Positions 34,066-43,886 of a stretch of DNA of 64,000 bases are shown here, piece by piece. The stretch is taken from assembly GCA_039602395.1 (NCBI GenBank), contig JBCNJP010000268.1:21540-85539 (forward strand), in the 5' to 3' direction. The DNA is from Deinandra increscens subsp. villosa. Lineage: Eukaryota; Streptophyta; Magnoliopsida; Asterales; Asteraceae. The notes beneath the pieces were generated by a model. It worked only from the letters and a program-made list of their open reading frames with translations. It did not search any database and was not told the DNA's origin. A program made the translations under genes and the position numbers. How positions within the stretch are numbered: the stretch's first letter is position 1; the number at the start of each line of letters is the position of its first letter.

Positions 34066-37000
34066 TCACATAAAATAAGATTTGAGGTGTATGGCATTCC
34101 AGGCTCTTGGCAGAGGTTCTCCTTCCATACTCACCAAACGGTATGCCCCATTACCCTCTTCAGAATCTATAAGGTAAGGGCCCTCCCATTTGGGTGCTAA
34201 CTTCCCATCGGCAGGGTTGGTAGTATTCTGAAAAGCTTTCCTCAAGACCAAGTCACCTACTTGGAATCTTCTTAGCCTGGTTTTCTTGTTATAAGACTTT
34301 GCTATTCGTTGCTGGTAAGAAGCCATCCGGACTTTGGCCATATCTCTGAGCTCCTCAACTGTTTCAAGATCCTGAAGGAGATTCTGACTATTGGTTTCGG
34401 GATCCTGGCAGTTAACCCTGGCTGTCGGGAGTACCATCTCTGTAGGGATTACGGCTTCTGCCCCAAACACCAATGAGAATGGTGTTTGGCCGGTAGCATT
34501 CTTGGGTGTAGTTCTGTCTGCCCAAAGAACAAATGGCAACTCCTCGGCCCATTTACCTTTCCTGGAACCCAGCTTCCTCTTAAGGTTATTGATGATAATT
34601 TTATTACTGGATTCTGCCTGCCCATTGGCCTGAGGGTGGACAGGTGTTGAAGTGATCATCTTGATGCCCCAGCTTTCACAAAAGCTTGTAGTCCTTTTAC
34701 CTATAAACTGGGAACCATTATCACATATAATCTCCGCTGGAATCCCAAATCTGGTGAGGATGTTTCTTTTGATGAAGGATATCACTTCTTTTTCTCTCAC
34801 TTGAACATAGGCTTCTGCTTCAATCCACTTGGAGAAATAATCTGTCATGGCAAGCATAAACACCTTTCCTCCAGGAGCCTTTGGCAGCTTGCCCACAATA
34901 TCCATGCCCCACTTCATGAAAGGCCGTGGGGATACTATAGGATGCAGATGCTCAGCAGGTTGGTGAAGGATATTGCCATGCCTTTGACAAGCATCGCACT
35001 TCTGTGAGAAGCTCGCGGCATCCCTCTTCATAGTTGGCCAATAGTACCCGAATCTGAGAACTTTAGAGAACAGCGCCCTGCCCCCGGTATGGTTTCCACA
35101 ATCTCCACTATGGATGTCTTCAAGCACCTCAAGAGCTTCTGACTTCTCTAGGCACCTTAAGTAGACACCTGCAAGAGATCTTCTATATAGGATATTATCA
35201 ATTATAGTGTAGGGTACTACCTTTGTACGAAAAGCTCTGGGGTTCTCGCCCTTAGGAATCTCCCCATCTTTGAGATACTTCCGGATCGGGTATGTCCAGG
35301 ATTCCTGGGCATCTTCAGGATTCTCAACGTTTGCACCTGCGTTATCGCCAACAGCCTGAGCTTCCTGTTGAGCTATTGCCGGTGTCAAGACGTGAGTTAT
35401 TGGAATCTTAACATCCTCAGGGATCCTGAGCGATGAAGCCAAATTTGCTAAGGCATCAGCTTCTGCATTATCTTCTCTTGGTACCTGCGAAATACTAAAA
35501 TTTTCGAAAAATAGAGACAGTTTTTTAACAATTTCAAGATATTTGATCAGATTCTCCCCCCTCACTGCATAAGAGCCATTAAATTGGTTAGTTAATAAGA
35601 GAGAATCAACAAACACTTGTATAGATAGGATTCCCATATCCCTGGCCAGCTGTAATCCAGCAATTAAAGCCTCGTACTCAGCTTCATTGTTGGTAGCCTG
35701 GAATTCACAGGATATGGATAGAGGTATTATGTCCCCCTGTGGCGATTTTAGCAGGATTCCCAGCCCTGTTCCTCTAACATTTGAGGAGCCATCGGTGTAG
35801 AGGATCCAGTCTTCCTTGAGCTTCCCAAGTTGCTGGACTTCCTTTTCGACTTCTGGTTCAATGTCACTGCTGAAATCCGCCACAAAGTCGGCTAATGCTT
35901 GAGATTTGATTGCTGTTCTTGGTTCATACTTGATGTCATAGGCACTCAGCTTGACTGCCCACTTAGCCATCCTTCCTGACATTTCCGGCTTCCTAAGAAC
36001 TGCCTTGATAGGATAGTTAGACATCACGATTATAGTATGTGTTTCAAAATAATGTCTAAGTTTAGTGGAAGCCATTATAAGAGATAAAATTAACTTTTCA
36101 AGGTGAGAATACCTGGACTCTGCGTCTAGCAGAGTTTTACTTACATAATATACCGGATGCTGCTGACCTTGATAATCTTTTACCAGGACTGCACTGATTG
36201 AGCTTCCGGAAACGGCAAGATATAAATATAGTGGCTCCCCATCTTCTGGTTTCATTAGCAACGGAGCTGCTGATAAGTAGTCTTTCAGGCACCTCAGGGC
36301 TTCTTCATGCTTCTCAGTCCACTCAAACTTCTTGTTTTTCCTCAGGATATCATAGAAATCCTTGCTTTTTTCTGAGGAGCTTGAAATAAATCTGTTGAGT
36401 GCCGCGATCCTTCCTGTCAACCTCTGCACTTCTTTGACATTTGATGGGGACTTGAGATTCAGAATTGCCTTGATCTGCTCTGGGCTCGCTTCGATTCCTC
36501 TTTCTGTGACCATATATCCTAAGAACTTTCCAGCTCGCACCCCAAAGTGGCATTTGGAGGGATTGAGCTTCATGTTATATTGATCAAGGATATCAAAGGC
36601 AGTCTGGAGATCTCTGACGTGATCTTCAGCTTTCTTGGACTTTACCACCATGTCATCTATGTAGACTTCCATTGTGTCCCCCAGTTGCTCTTTGAACATC
36701 ATATTGACGAGCCTCTGGTAGGTGGCACCTGCATTTCTTAATCCAAAGGGCATAGCAGTATAACAATATATACCTGTCGGAGTCATGAACGCTGTATGCT
36801 CTTGATCGCAAGGTTCCATCTGAATTTGTTGGAATCCTGCTGAGGCATCCATGAAAGTGAGCATCTCGTGGCCAGCCGTGGCATCCACCATTGCATCGAT
36901 GTGGGGAAGTGGAAACGGGTCCTTAGGACAGGCCTTATTCAAGTCTGTGTAATCAACACAAACTCTCCACTTTCCATTCTTCTTCTGGACCACCACCACA

Positions 37001-37368
37001 TTTGCTAGCCACCTAGGATATTTGACTTCTCTGATCATCTTTGTTTTGAGAAGCTTGTCGACTTCCTCCTGGATGATTATATTTTTCTCTGGAGCGAACT
37101 TCCTCCTTTTCTGCTGTATAGGCCTGAAAGAAGGATCTAAACCAAGTTTATGAGTAATTACATGTTTAGGGATACCTGTCATATCTTCATGCTTCCAGGC
37201 GAAAGTTGAAGTTCTGGCTTTGAGAAGTAGTAATAATTCCTGTTCAACATTTGTTGGGATGCTCGTTCCCATGAGCACCTTGATTTCAGGATTCTTAGGG
37301 TCTAGAGGTATTTCTTCGACATCAAGCTCCCTGTCCTCCTGTGCTTCAGGTGCCTTTTTCTGTAATTG
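34066..37368 (-). CDS. T3 ORF2: pol (RT, RNase H, archaeal-type RNase H, integrase), intact
   Basis: Open from just after the gag-PR stop to 34066; counting from the first Met (37278) it is 1070 residues. RT ~80-260 with FMDASAGFQQ and catalytic YIDD at 206-209. RNase H 1 ~335-450 has YLAVS instead of an Asp-bearing motif, so it is probably inactive. Archaeal-type RNase H ~492-615 keeps its acidic set (YTDGSS, NNEAEYEAL, VFVDS, EADALA). Integrase: zinc region ~722-765 (HTGG, CDACQRH) and D,D,E core (MDIVGKL, CDNGSQF, NGQAESS) ~780-900. No chromodomain. The N-terminal Met is probably not used: translation would enter by readthrough from ORF1. Confidence 0.93.
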   Translation of the reverse strand, partial: QLQKKAPEAQEDRELDVEEIPLDPKNPEIKVLMGTSIPTNVEQELLLLLKARTSTFAWKHEDMTGIPKHVITHKLGLDPSFRPIQQKRRKFAPEKNIIIQEEVDKLLKTKMIREVKYPRWLANVVVVQKKNGKWRVCVDYTDLNKACPKDPFPLPHIDAMVDATAGHEMLTFMDASAGFQQIQMEPCDQEHTAFMTPTGIYCYTAMPFGLRNAGATYQRLVNMMFKEQLGDTMEVYIDDMVVKSKKAEDHVRDLQTAFDILDQYNMKLNPSKCHFGVRAGKFLGYMVTERGIEASPEQIKAILNLKSPSNVKEVQRLTGRIAALNRFISSSSEKSKDFYDILRKNKKFEWTEKHEEALRCLKDYLSAAPLLMKPEDGEPLYLYLAVSGSSISAVLVKDYQGQQHPVYYVSKTLLDAESRYSHLEKLILSLIMASTKLRHYFETHTIIVMSNYPIKAVLRKPEMSGRMAKWAVKLSAYDIKYEPRTAIKSQALADFVADFSSDIEPEVEKEVQQLGKLKEDWILYTDGSSNVRGTGLGILLKSPQGDIIPLSISCEFQATNNEAEYEALIAGLQLARDMGILSIQVFVDSLLLTNQFNGSYAVRGENLIKYLEIVKKLSLFFENFSISQVPREDNAEADALANLASSLRIPEDVKIPITHVLTPAIAQQEAQAVGDNAGANVENPEDAQESWTYPIRKYLKDGEIPKGENPRAFRTKVVPYTIIDNILYRRSLAGVYLRCLEKSEALEVLEDIHSGDCGNHTGGRALFSKVLRFGYYWPTMKRDAASFSQKCDACQRHGNILHQPAEHLHPIVSPRPFMKWGMDIVGKLPKAPGGKVFMLAMTDYFSKWIEAEAYVQVREKEVISFIKRNILTRFGIPAEIICDNGSQFIGKRTTSFCESWGIKMITSTPVHPQANGQAESSNKIIINNLKRKLGSRKGKWAEELPFVLWADRTTPKNATGQTPFSLVFGAEAVIPTEMVLPTARVNCQDPETNSQNLLQDLETVEELRDMAKVRMASYQQRIAKSYNKKTRLRRFQVGDLVLRKAFQNTTNPADGKLAPKWEGPYLIDSEEGNGAYRLVSMEGEPLPRAWNAIHLKSYFM

Positions 37369-37371
37369 CTA
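37363..37371 (-). promoter_or_regulatory. Candidate leaky stop between gag-PR and pol of T3
   Basis: Minus strand TAG CAA TTA, in the frame that continues as pol. T3 is the best-preserved copy, so here the stop is unlikely to be decay. Confidence 0.8.
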
Positions 37372-39072
37372 TCCCTTCGTCACCTTAGTGGTGCTCTTCA
37401 TTGAAGTAGAGTAACAGTTCTTGGCTTCCTGCTGGTCACTTTCAATTCTTACGACTCCCCAGGGTGTAGGAAGCTTGATACATTGGTGATAAGTTGAAGG
37501 AACTGCTTTCATCTCGTGAATCCAAGGCCTGCCAAGAATAATATTGCAACAAGAGAGAGAATCTATAACACAAAATTTTTGCATAGAGTTTACCCCCTCT
37601 ATATATACTGGCAACCTGATATCCCCAACGGTGCTTTTAGTTTCACCGCTGAATCCGACTAAAACTGAGGATCTTGGAACTATTTCAGTTTCTGGAATCC
37701 CCATCTTTTTGAGCACATCAAGTCGGATTATGTTTACTGAGCTCCCGTTATCAACCAGAATCCTGCGAACAAAATGGTTAGCAATATATAAAGTAACCAC
37801 AAGACTATCGTGGTGAGGATCCTGAACATGAGAACGGTCACTCTCATCAAAAGATATTAGTTTGTCTTGAGTCAAGGTGGATGTCCGGACAGGTCTGTCA
37901 CCCTGTTCAGATTTGGATTCCTTGGCATGCTTCTTGGCTGAGGAATATGAAGTTCCACAGATGTCCGAGCCTCCTGAGATGAAGTTGATAATCTGGGCAT
38001 CCTGTGGTGGAGAAGCCGCTCTCTGGGGCACCTTGTCGGCTTCTTGAGTCTTGACCTTCTTTCTGCCTAACAACTCCTTAAGATGCCCCTTGCTGAGTAG
38101 ATAACTGATTTCTTTTCGGAGTGCTATACATTCGTCCGTTAGGTGGCCAAAATCTTCATGGAAGGCACACCACTTGGTCTTATCTTTCCAGGATCCTTTC
38201 TTGGTATCCTTTCTGGGCCATCTTGCTTTTTCACCTAGATCCTGCATAGCACACATCAAACCACCAATGTCAATGGAAAACCAGTATTCAGATACCTTAG
38301 GATACTCCTCATCATCATCATCTTGGTCAACGACATTGACTTTGTGATTTTCCGGTTTGGAGTATGGACGAGATCTATACGGCTTCTCGGGGAATTCCGC
38401 CTTTTTGCTGTTGGGATCGTATTTAGGAACCTCCAGTCTTTGGTGGATCCTCTTGTCATCTTCCAAACAAATAAATCTCAGAGCTCTACTGCGTACTTCA
38501 TCAAGATTCCTGCAAGGAGCCATAACAAGGTCATCGTAAAAACGGGAATCTTTGGAGAGCCCCATTTTGAAGGCTTCCACGGCTGCTGCCATATCCAGAT
38601 TAGGAATCTCAAGAGATTCTCGTCCGAATCTGGCAATATAGTCTCTGAGAGGCTCATCTGGCTTCTGAATTATTCGGTATAGGTCTCCTGTAAGCTTCTC
38701 AAAGGTCCTGCTGCAAGAAAATTGATTGTTAAACAAGTTAACTAAATGAGAAAATGACGTAATAGTGTTAGGAGGAATGCTCAGTAGCCATTTCATGGCT
38801 GGCCCTGTTAGGGTTGATCCGAAGCCTTTGCATAGACAGGCTTCCTTGATTTCTATCGGAATGGGATTGATCTCCATACGCTCCCGATAATGTGCCACGT
38901 GTTCTTCAGGATCCGTGGTTCCATCATAAAGCTTCATACTTGGGGTCTGGAAACGCTTCGGGATCTCCACTTGGGATATTGGCCAAGTAAATCTAGATAT
39001 CTTGTGGCTTTCCAAAGGAACCTCAGGTATAGGTTTTAGAATTCCTGGAACATTTGATATCATCTCTTTCAA
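37369..39072 (-). CDS. T3 ORF1: gag core, zinc knuckle and protease
   Basis: 567 residues in this frame. Gag core ~47-190 (DGTTDPEEHVAHYRERME, FNNQFSCSRTF). Zinc knuckle ~301-314, CAFHEDFGHLTDEC, is C-X2-H-X4-H-X4-C, not the usual CCHC; the form is shared by T1 and T4. Retropepsin-like protease ~438-540 with LVDNGSSVNII and LGRPWIHEMKA. The start given is an internal Met: the N-terminal gag is in the next frame (39845-39069), overlapping by four bases. The frame ends at UAG. Confidence 0.9.
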   Translation of the reverse strand: MKEMISNVPGILKPIPEVPLESHKISRFTWPISQVEIPKRFQTPSMKLYDGTTDPEEHVAHYRERMEINPIPIEIKEACLCKGFGSTLTGPAMKWLLSIPPNTITSFSHLVNLFNNQFSCSRTFEKLTGDLYRIIQKPDEPLRDYIARFGRESLEIPNLDMAAAVEAFKMGLSKDSRFYDDLVMAPCRNLDEVRSRALRFICLEDDKRIHQRLEVPKYDPNSKKAEFPEKPYRSRPYSKPENHKVNVVDQDDDDEEYPKVSEYWFSIDIGGLMCAMQDLGEKARWPRKDTKKGSWKDKTKWCAFHEDFGHLTDECIALRKEISYLLSKGHLKELLGRKKVKTQEADKVPQRAASPPQDAQIINFISGGSDICGTSYSSAKKHAKESKSEQGDRPVRTSTLTQDKLISFDESDRSHVQDPHHDSLVVTLYIANHFVRRILVDNGSSVNIIRLDVLKKMGIPETEIVPRSSVLVGFSGETKSTVGDIRLPVYIEGVNSMQKFCVIDSLSCCNIILGRPWIHEMKAVPSTYHQCIKLPTPWGVVRIESDQQEAKNCYSTSMKSTTKVTKG

Positions 39073-39845
39073 TTTCTGGAGCTCTCTAGCGATACTTGGA
39101 TGAATACTGGAATCCTGGGAGTGTAGCCATAGTTCGCTGGGAAGCTTGGCTCCGTAGTGGCTGCTGTTTGCATGGGGATGTCGTCACCATCATGCACTTC
39201 TGAGGAGTTGGTTCTGAAGATTCCTGCAGAAATTGAAGGGTTAGAGTATTGGTATCCTCGGGAATTCTGACTCGGATTCCCAACAGAAAAAGGATATCCT
39301 TGAGACGGCAAGGCTGAGGATCCCAACAACGGTGGAATCCAGGGAGCCTTGTAGTGTGACTGTGAGAATTCTGGTTGGACAGCTCCTAGGAATCCAGCAG
39401 TACTTTCAGCGTATCCTGCGGCCTGAGAAGTCATTGCAGGGACTGTAGCAAATCCTGATGTTGATTTGTTATTGTAGCGAAACGGATCTGAGGATCCCGA
39501 AGCATTGAAATCGAGATGCCTGGGAAACAGGGGACTTTGCTCTTCCATAGGCTTCCTGGATTTCTTTAGATCTTCAATTTCCTTCATCACCGTTTGATTA
39601 GTTTTTTCTTGCTGATCCATTTGATTTTTTACCTGCTTAATCAAGGAAAACAAATCATTGTTAGTAATAATCGGATCAACAGATTGAACCTGGGATCCTG
39701 TGAAGACAGGATAATCAGTTTTTCTCGGCTGCTCGTCCACTTTCTTCTGACGGTCATTAGTCTTCTTCTGGCTTCCTGGAAAGGAAGGAATAGGGGGAAT
39801 GGAGGACGATGTAGAGGCCGAGACAGATTTTTGTGAGTTCGACAT
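39069..39845 (-). CDS. T3 ORF1 N-terminal gag segment
   Basis: 258 residues from ATG 39845, 66 bases after the PBS. Ser/Pro/Gln-rich and probably disordered (SASTSSSIPPIPSFPGSQ), with a short heptad-like stretch (LIKQVKNQMDQQEKTNQ). Its last ~15 residues are out of register with other Tat gags, where this segment leads straight into the core. So a net one-base change lies near 39090-39125. This could be a mutation or a programmed frameshift; T1, T2 and T4 do not show the same split, which favours mutation. Confidence 0.82.
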   Translation of the reverse strand: MSNSQKSVSASTSSSIPPIPSFPGSQKKTNDRQKKVDEQPRKTDYPVFTGSQVQSVDPIITNNDLFSLIKQVKNQMDQQEKTNQTVMKEIEDLKKSRKPMEEQSPLFPRHLDFNASGSSDPFRYNNKSTSGFATVPAMTSQAAGYAESTAGFLGAVQPEFSQSHYKAPWIPPLLGSSALPSQGYPFSVGNPSQNSRGYQYSNPSISAGIFRTNSSEVHDGDDIPMQTAATTEPSFPANYGYTPRIPVFIQVSLESSRN

Positions 39846-39910
39846 CCTTTGGATCGGAGATCAAACGAAATGAACGAGATATGGGATTTTGGTAGGATTA
39901 AGCACCACTT

Positions 39911-39928
39911 GCCCCACGGTGGGCGCCA
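39911..39928 (-). promoter_or_regulatory. Primer-binding site of T3
   Basis: Minus strand TGGCGCCCACCGTGGGGC, three bases from the LTR; identical to T2 and T4. Confidence 0.88.
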
Positions 39929-39931
39929 AAC

Positions 39932-40794
39932 TGTTTTGGTCAAAAATTCACTCGAGAATCCTGTATTCCAAACTTAGATTGTGAGGTAGAGTGCTTAACG
40001 ATCAAATGGGTAAGTAATCCAAGTAAGGGTGATAACACACGGATTTTAGCGAGGAAAACTCCAGAATCCTTTGAGTTGCCTCTAGGAATCCTGGATAAAA
40101 ACCTCGGAAGCCGGCCGAATAGCCGTCTCCTAGTCTATATTATTGATAACGAAACGAAGAATTACAAGTGTTGAGCTATTGTGATCGAAATCTAAGTGTT
40201 ACAGAGAGTATTCAGTGAGTGTGTGTGGTATCTGGTCCCTATCATCGATCACAAGGCTGATATTTATAGTTACAAGTCAATAACCGAAAGTGCTAAAAAT
40301 AAGGGATTCTTCCACCAAGTCTTTGTGAACGTTGGGAGTCAGTTATGGCACGTTCTTCAATGCTTGACCTGGTCTTTAGCCTTCATTTACACGTCCCTTT
40401 AAGCCTGTAATTAATTAGGGCACGTGGACAATTGAAACGGTTAGTCGATAACTGCATTTCAGGATACCGAACCTGTCAGGATACTGAACCTCATGAGCTT
40501 CCGGCAAGGATCCTGAAATAAAATAACCAACTGTCCTATATTTTAGGGATTCTCCCTACTAAGTCAATATGAACGTTGTGGACAACTTAGTCCACGTTCT
40601 TTAGTCTTTGTCCGAGTCTTTAGGCTTGTTTTACACGTTTTCTTTACCTGCAAGCAAATAAATACGAGGAACAACATAGCGGTTAGTCGATAACTGTCAT
40701 TCAGGATGCCCGAACCTATCAGGATTCTCAACCCGTCTGAGGATACTAGACCACTTGAGCTTCCGCCAAGGATCCCGAAATGTCAGCCCAAACA
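39932..40794 (-). repeat. 5' LTR of T3 (863 bp)
   Basis: Near-identical to 31688-32550. TATAAATA (minus) at 40261-40268. Confidence 0.95.
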
Positions 40795-41049
40795 CTAAGC
40801 CCGACCATCAATCAAAACGAGAAACCAGAGGACGTGGACCCTGGATGGAAGACCCTGGTATCCAGTACCCAGGATGTGCAACAGTCTGATCCCACAGAAA
40901 ACGTTACATCCTGGACTAGGCCAATAATTCACTATTTGCAAACTGGATCTATCCCAGCAGAAGAAAAAGACGCCATGGCATTCAAAACCAAGACAGCCAG
41001 GTACGTCCTCATTGAAGGAAAATTATACAAAAAACCTGTCGTATGTACA
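40795..41049 (+). pseudogene. T1 pol, linker between RNase H and integrase (second segment)
   Basis: Resumes the frame cut at 31687. Readable as SWTRPIIHYLQTGSIPAEEK and TARYVLIEGKLYKKP, the segment before the integrase zinc region in T2. Cut at 41049 by T4. Confidence 0.82.
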
Positions 41050-41966
41050 TATTTTGGCTAAAAATTACTTAAGCAAAATTAGTAAAACTTGAACCAAATA
41101 AGATTGTGAGGTTTGATGCCTAGGATAAATATATGAAAACGGTTTGCAGAAATCCTGGGACAATAGTTGAATTCCAGGGACAAAGGACAAAATCCTGGGT
41201 AAAAATGTGAGTTAAATCTAGAAAGCGATTGATGATTTAGATAACACAAATGAAACCTTAAATGTATGTAGGAATACCAAGAATTTTACTAGGGAAAAGC
41301 CCTTAGCCCTTAGATGTCTCTAAGGTGCCGCCGGCATAAAAACCCCGGGTAGCGATAACACACGCTACCAATTTATTGATCACATAAATGTCTGAGTACA
41401 ATGAGTTTGCAGAGAAATGAGTACGAGAATACAGTTGGTAAAGCTCGAGTGAGCTGAAAAATAAATCTAAAGGTCCTATTTATATTCCTAGGTCTTCAAC
41501 AACTTATCCGATATTCCAGGGATCTTCTCCTCAACGTCTTTTTCAGTTAGTTGACCGAGTTTCCAGCTAACAACCTTTGACCACGTGCAAAATAAGTCTT
41601 CAGCTTCTCCTATTCGACCGTTGGTGGACTCCGTCAACCTGTTACTGAATAGATATAGGCACAAAACGCGTTAATAACAATGTCCTAGCATGCAGGGTCA
41701 TTTCCACATGCTGTGTCATTCATAAAATAAGGGTGACCATGGATTAGACTCATCCTGGGTCATAATAATGTACAACCAAAATACATAAAGTAAATATGGA
41801 CTTCCCTGGATTACAGCGACGTCCTGGGACATTACCTTACTCCTGATACATTCAGGGTCATTTGAACTTTACCTGTTAAATTCTGGGTCATACGACTTCT
41901 GGGTCAATCCTGCCTTAAGCCTATACCTGTACCCTGGATTATCAGCTGAAAATTCAGGGTATAACA
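41050..41966 (-). repeat. 3' LTR of T4 (917 bp)
   Basis: Same length as 52397-53313. TATAAATA (minus) at 41477-41484. The adjacent plus-strand AATTGCCCCCAAATTTTCGC is the purine tract. Between here and 42217 is the antisense leader, with TTTAAATA at 42078-42085. Confidence 0.93.
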
Positions 41967-42217
41967 ATTGCCCCCAAATTTTCGCAAGTTGTGGATAAGT
42001 GTTACAGCTGTGAAAATTTCGAATTCGAGGTCTAATCCATGCCTATTTCAATCGTGTCCGTCAATTTAGTACCTCTCTTTAAATACGCCATTAACCCTTT
42101 CCTTCTCTCACATTACCTTTTCCGAGAGCAAGAGTCTACATTGACACCTCCGGCCTTCGAATTTTTCCAATCAGGTAACCTTCCTCTTGATTTCATTCTT
42201 CTTTCCCTTTTGCTACC

Positions 42218-43886
42218 ATGAACCGTAAGAAGATTCGGTCGGAGACAACGGTCAAAAAGACCGGGATCGAGGATTTCCTCGATCAAAAATACTTGCAAAC
42301 TCCGGAATCGGAAACCTGCAATTTTACCGACGCTGACATTGCTTGCTTGTTGGCGCGGGTCTTCTTCCTTCTGACGCTGAAATTAGGCCCTTTGATAAGA
42401 GAGTTAGGTCAGATTTTAGCTACGAACGTGGTTTTGTTTTCCGTTCACTCCTTTCTCTATGGGTTTGTCTTTCCCTTTCACTGGTCTCTTGGCCGATTTT
42501 TTTCAGGCCACTGGCCTTGCCTATGCCCAAACGCTCCCAATCGTGTGGAGAATCCTGGGCACCCTTGATCGTCTCAATAGGGAGTTTGATTCCTTGGTTG
42601 GGTTGTCTGAATTAGCCCTGGGCTACGAACTTAAATCCCATGGTAGCAATCGATTTCTGTTCAAGGCTTTGAACAAGGAGGTTCAGATGGTCCCCCGAGC
42701 TTCATTTCACGAGGAGTGGAAGGGGAAGTTTTTCTTTGTCAAGAGGTCAACCATCCCAGGAGAGATGGATCTTCCGATTAGGTGGAAAGTAGATGGTAGG
42801 TTCTTACCTGCATTAAGGAGTAGGGTTTTCTTATGATTACATAATATTCAAACACTGACCTTGGATTTTCTTGTTTTGCAGTGCCTAGCTTGAGTGCAAT
42901 TCGCCCAGCGAATCCAGGCGCATTTGAGAGGTTCGAAAAATTCCTGACCATCACCGAGCAAGATCGAGAGTTCAAGGCTGATCCCCAGCAAGCCGCTTCC
43001 TACTCTTCTCACAGCATGTCCTGTTGTAAGTTTCCTGGTACCCTGCCTTTTGAACCTTGAATTTCGTTGATTTTTCTTTCTTTTCTCCTTCAGCTGCCGC
43101 TACCCCCATCAATCTTGAGAACGTTGACCTTGATGCCTTCCTGCTGGATGAACCTGAACAGGACATCCAAGTCCTAGCTTCTGTGAAGGCCGAGCCCATG
43201 TCCGCTCCCAAGGCTCCTTCTTCAAGGGCCTCTGGCACCAAACGCAAAACCAGGGCCAATACTGCCGCTGCTCCTGCCCTGCAACCCCTGGAGAACATGG
43301 ATGCTGTTGAGCTGCTCACACATGCTGAAGCTTCTTCTCGCCAAGTAAAATAATCCTGGGTACCCCTGAATTTTCTATACAGTTTAACAATTCAAGGTAT
43401 AAATGTTTAATTAAATTACCCTTTCTTGCAGATTTCTGGGTGCTTCTTTGAATTGGTCAAGGCTGCCGAGAAGCGCGCCCATGATGTTGAATCCTCGACC
43501 AAAAGGGAGCTTGCTGCCCTGAACAAGGAGCTGAATACGGCCAGGCTGCTCTGGCTGCAAAGGGTGATGAGGGCAGGCTGATAGCCCGCATTTCACTCTT
43601 CAAGTGCAGGTTGAAGATGGCAAAGGAGGCCAGGGACCTGGGGTTCCAGAACCCCAGCCGGGATGTGACCGGATGGGTAACCAAACTGCGCGAACTAGGC
43701 GCAACCATCCCCACTGGATGTGACCCCGAAGCTGATCCTGGGACCAGCAAGGGTACTCCATCCAAGGGTTCTGCCGACCATGCCATGGACATCGACCAGC
43801 CCAAGGGAGGAAGTGTGCCAATCCAGGAGCCCAAGGCAGCAGTGCCGGTGAAGGAAGCTAATGAGACGACCCAGGATGAAGCTTGA
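42218..43886 (+). pseudogene. Antisense spliced gene of T4 (four exons, frameshifted)
   Basis: Plus strand, opposite to T4. Exons 42218-42795, 42882-43025, 43094-43344, 43432-43886. Introns are 86, 68 and 87 bp with GT-AG ends, exactly the sizes in T2; exons 2 and 3 (144 and 251 nt) are also the same size. Exon 1 is two bases shorter than in T2, from single-base losses near 42355 and 42425, and so changes frame. Exon 4 has lost about 80 bases near 43545, which also breaks the frame before the conserved C-terminus (TGWVTKLRELGATIP). Exon 1 keeps FLDQKYLQTPESETCNFTD at its start. Confidence 0.78.

Larger units (their letters stand above)
31688..40794 (-). mobile_element. Young Tat-type Gypsy element T3, nested in T1
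   Basis: LTRs of 863 bp at 39932-40794 and 31688-32550 differ at two places by eye. CTAAG flanks it (31683-31687, 40795-40799). PBS, split gag-PR, leaky stop, intact 1070-residue pol. LTR sequence differs from T1/T2/T4, so it is a separate subfamily; the solo LTR at 61892 is related to it. The only clear coding defect is one frame change in gag. Confidence 0.95.

Noticed and set aside
39069..39125. Programmed frameshift joining the two gag frames of T3
   Set aside because: No slippery heptamer followed by a structure is apparent, and the other Tat copies do not show a frame switch at this place; a simple one-base mutation is more likely.
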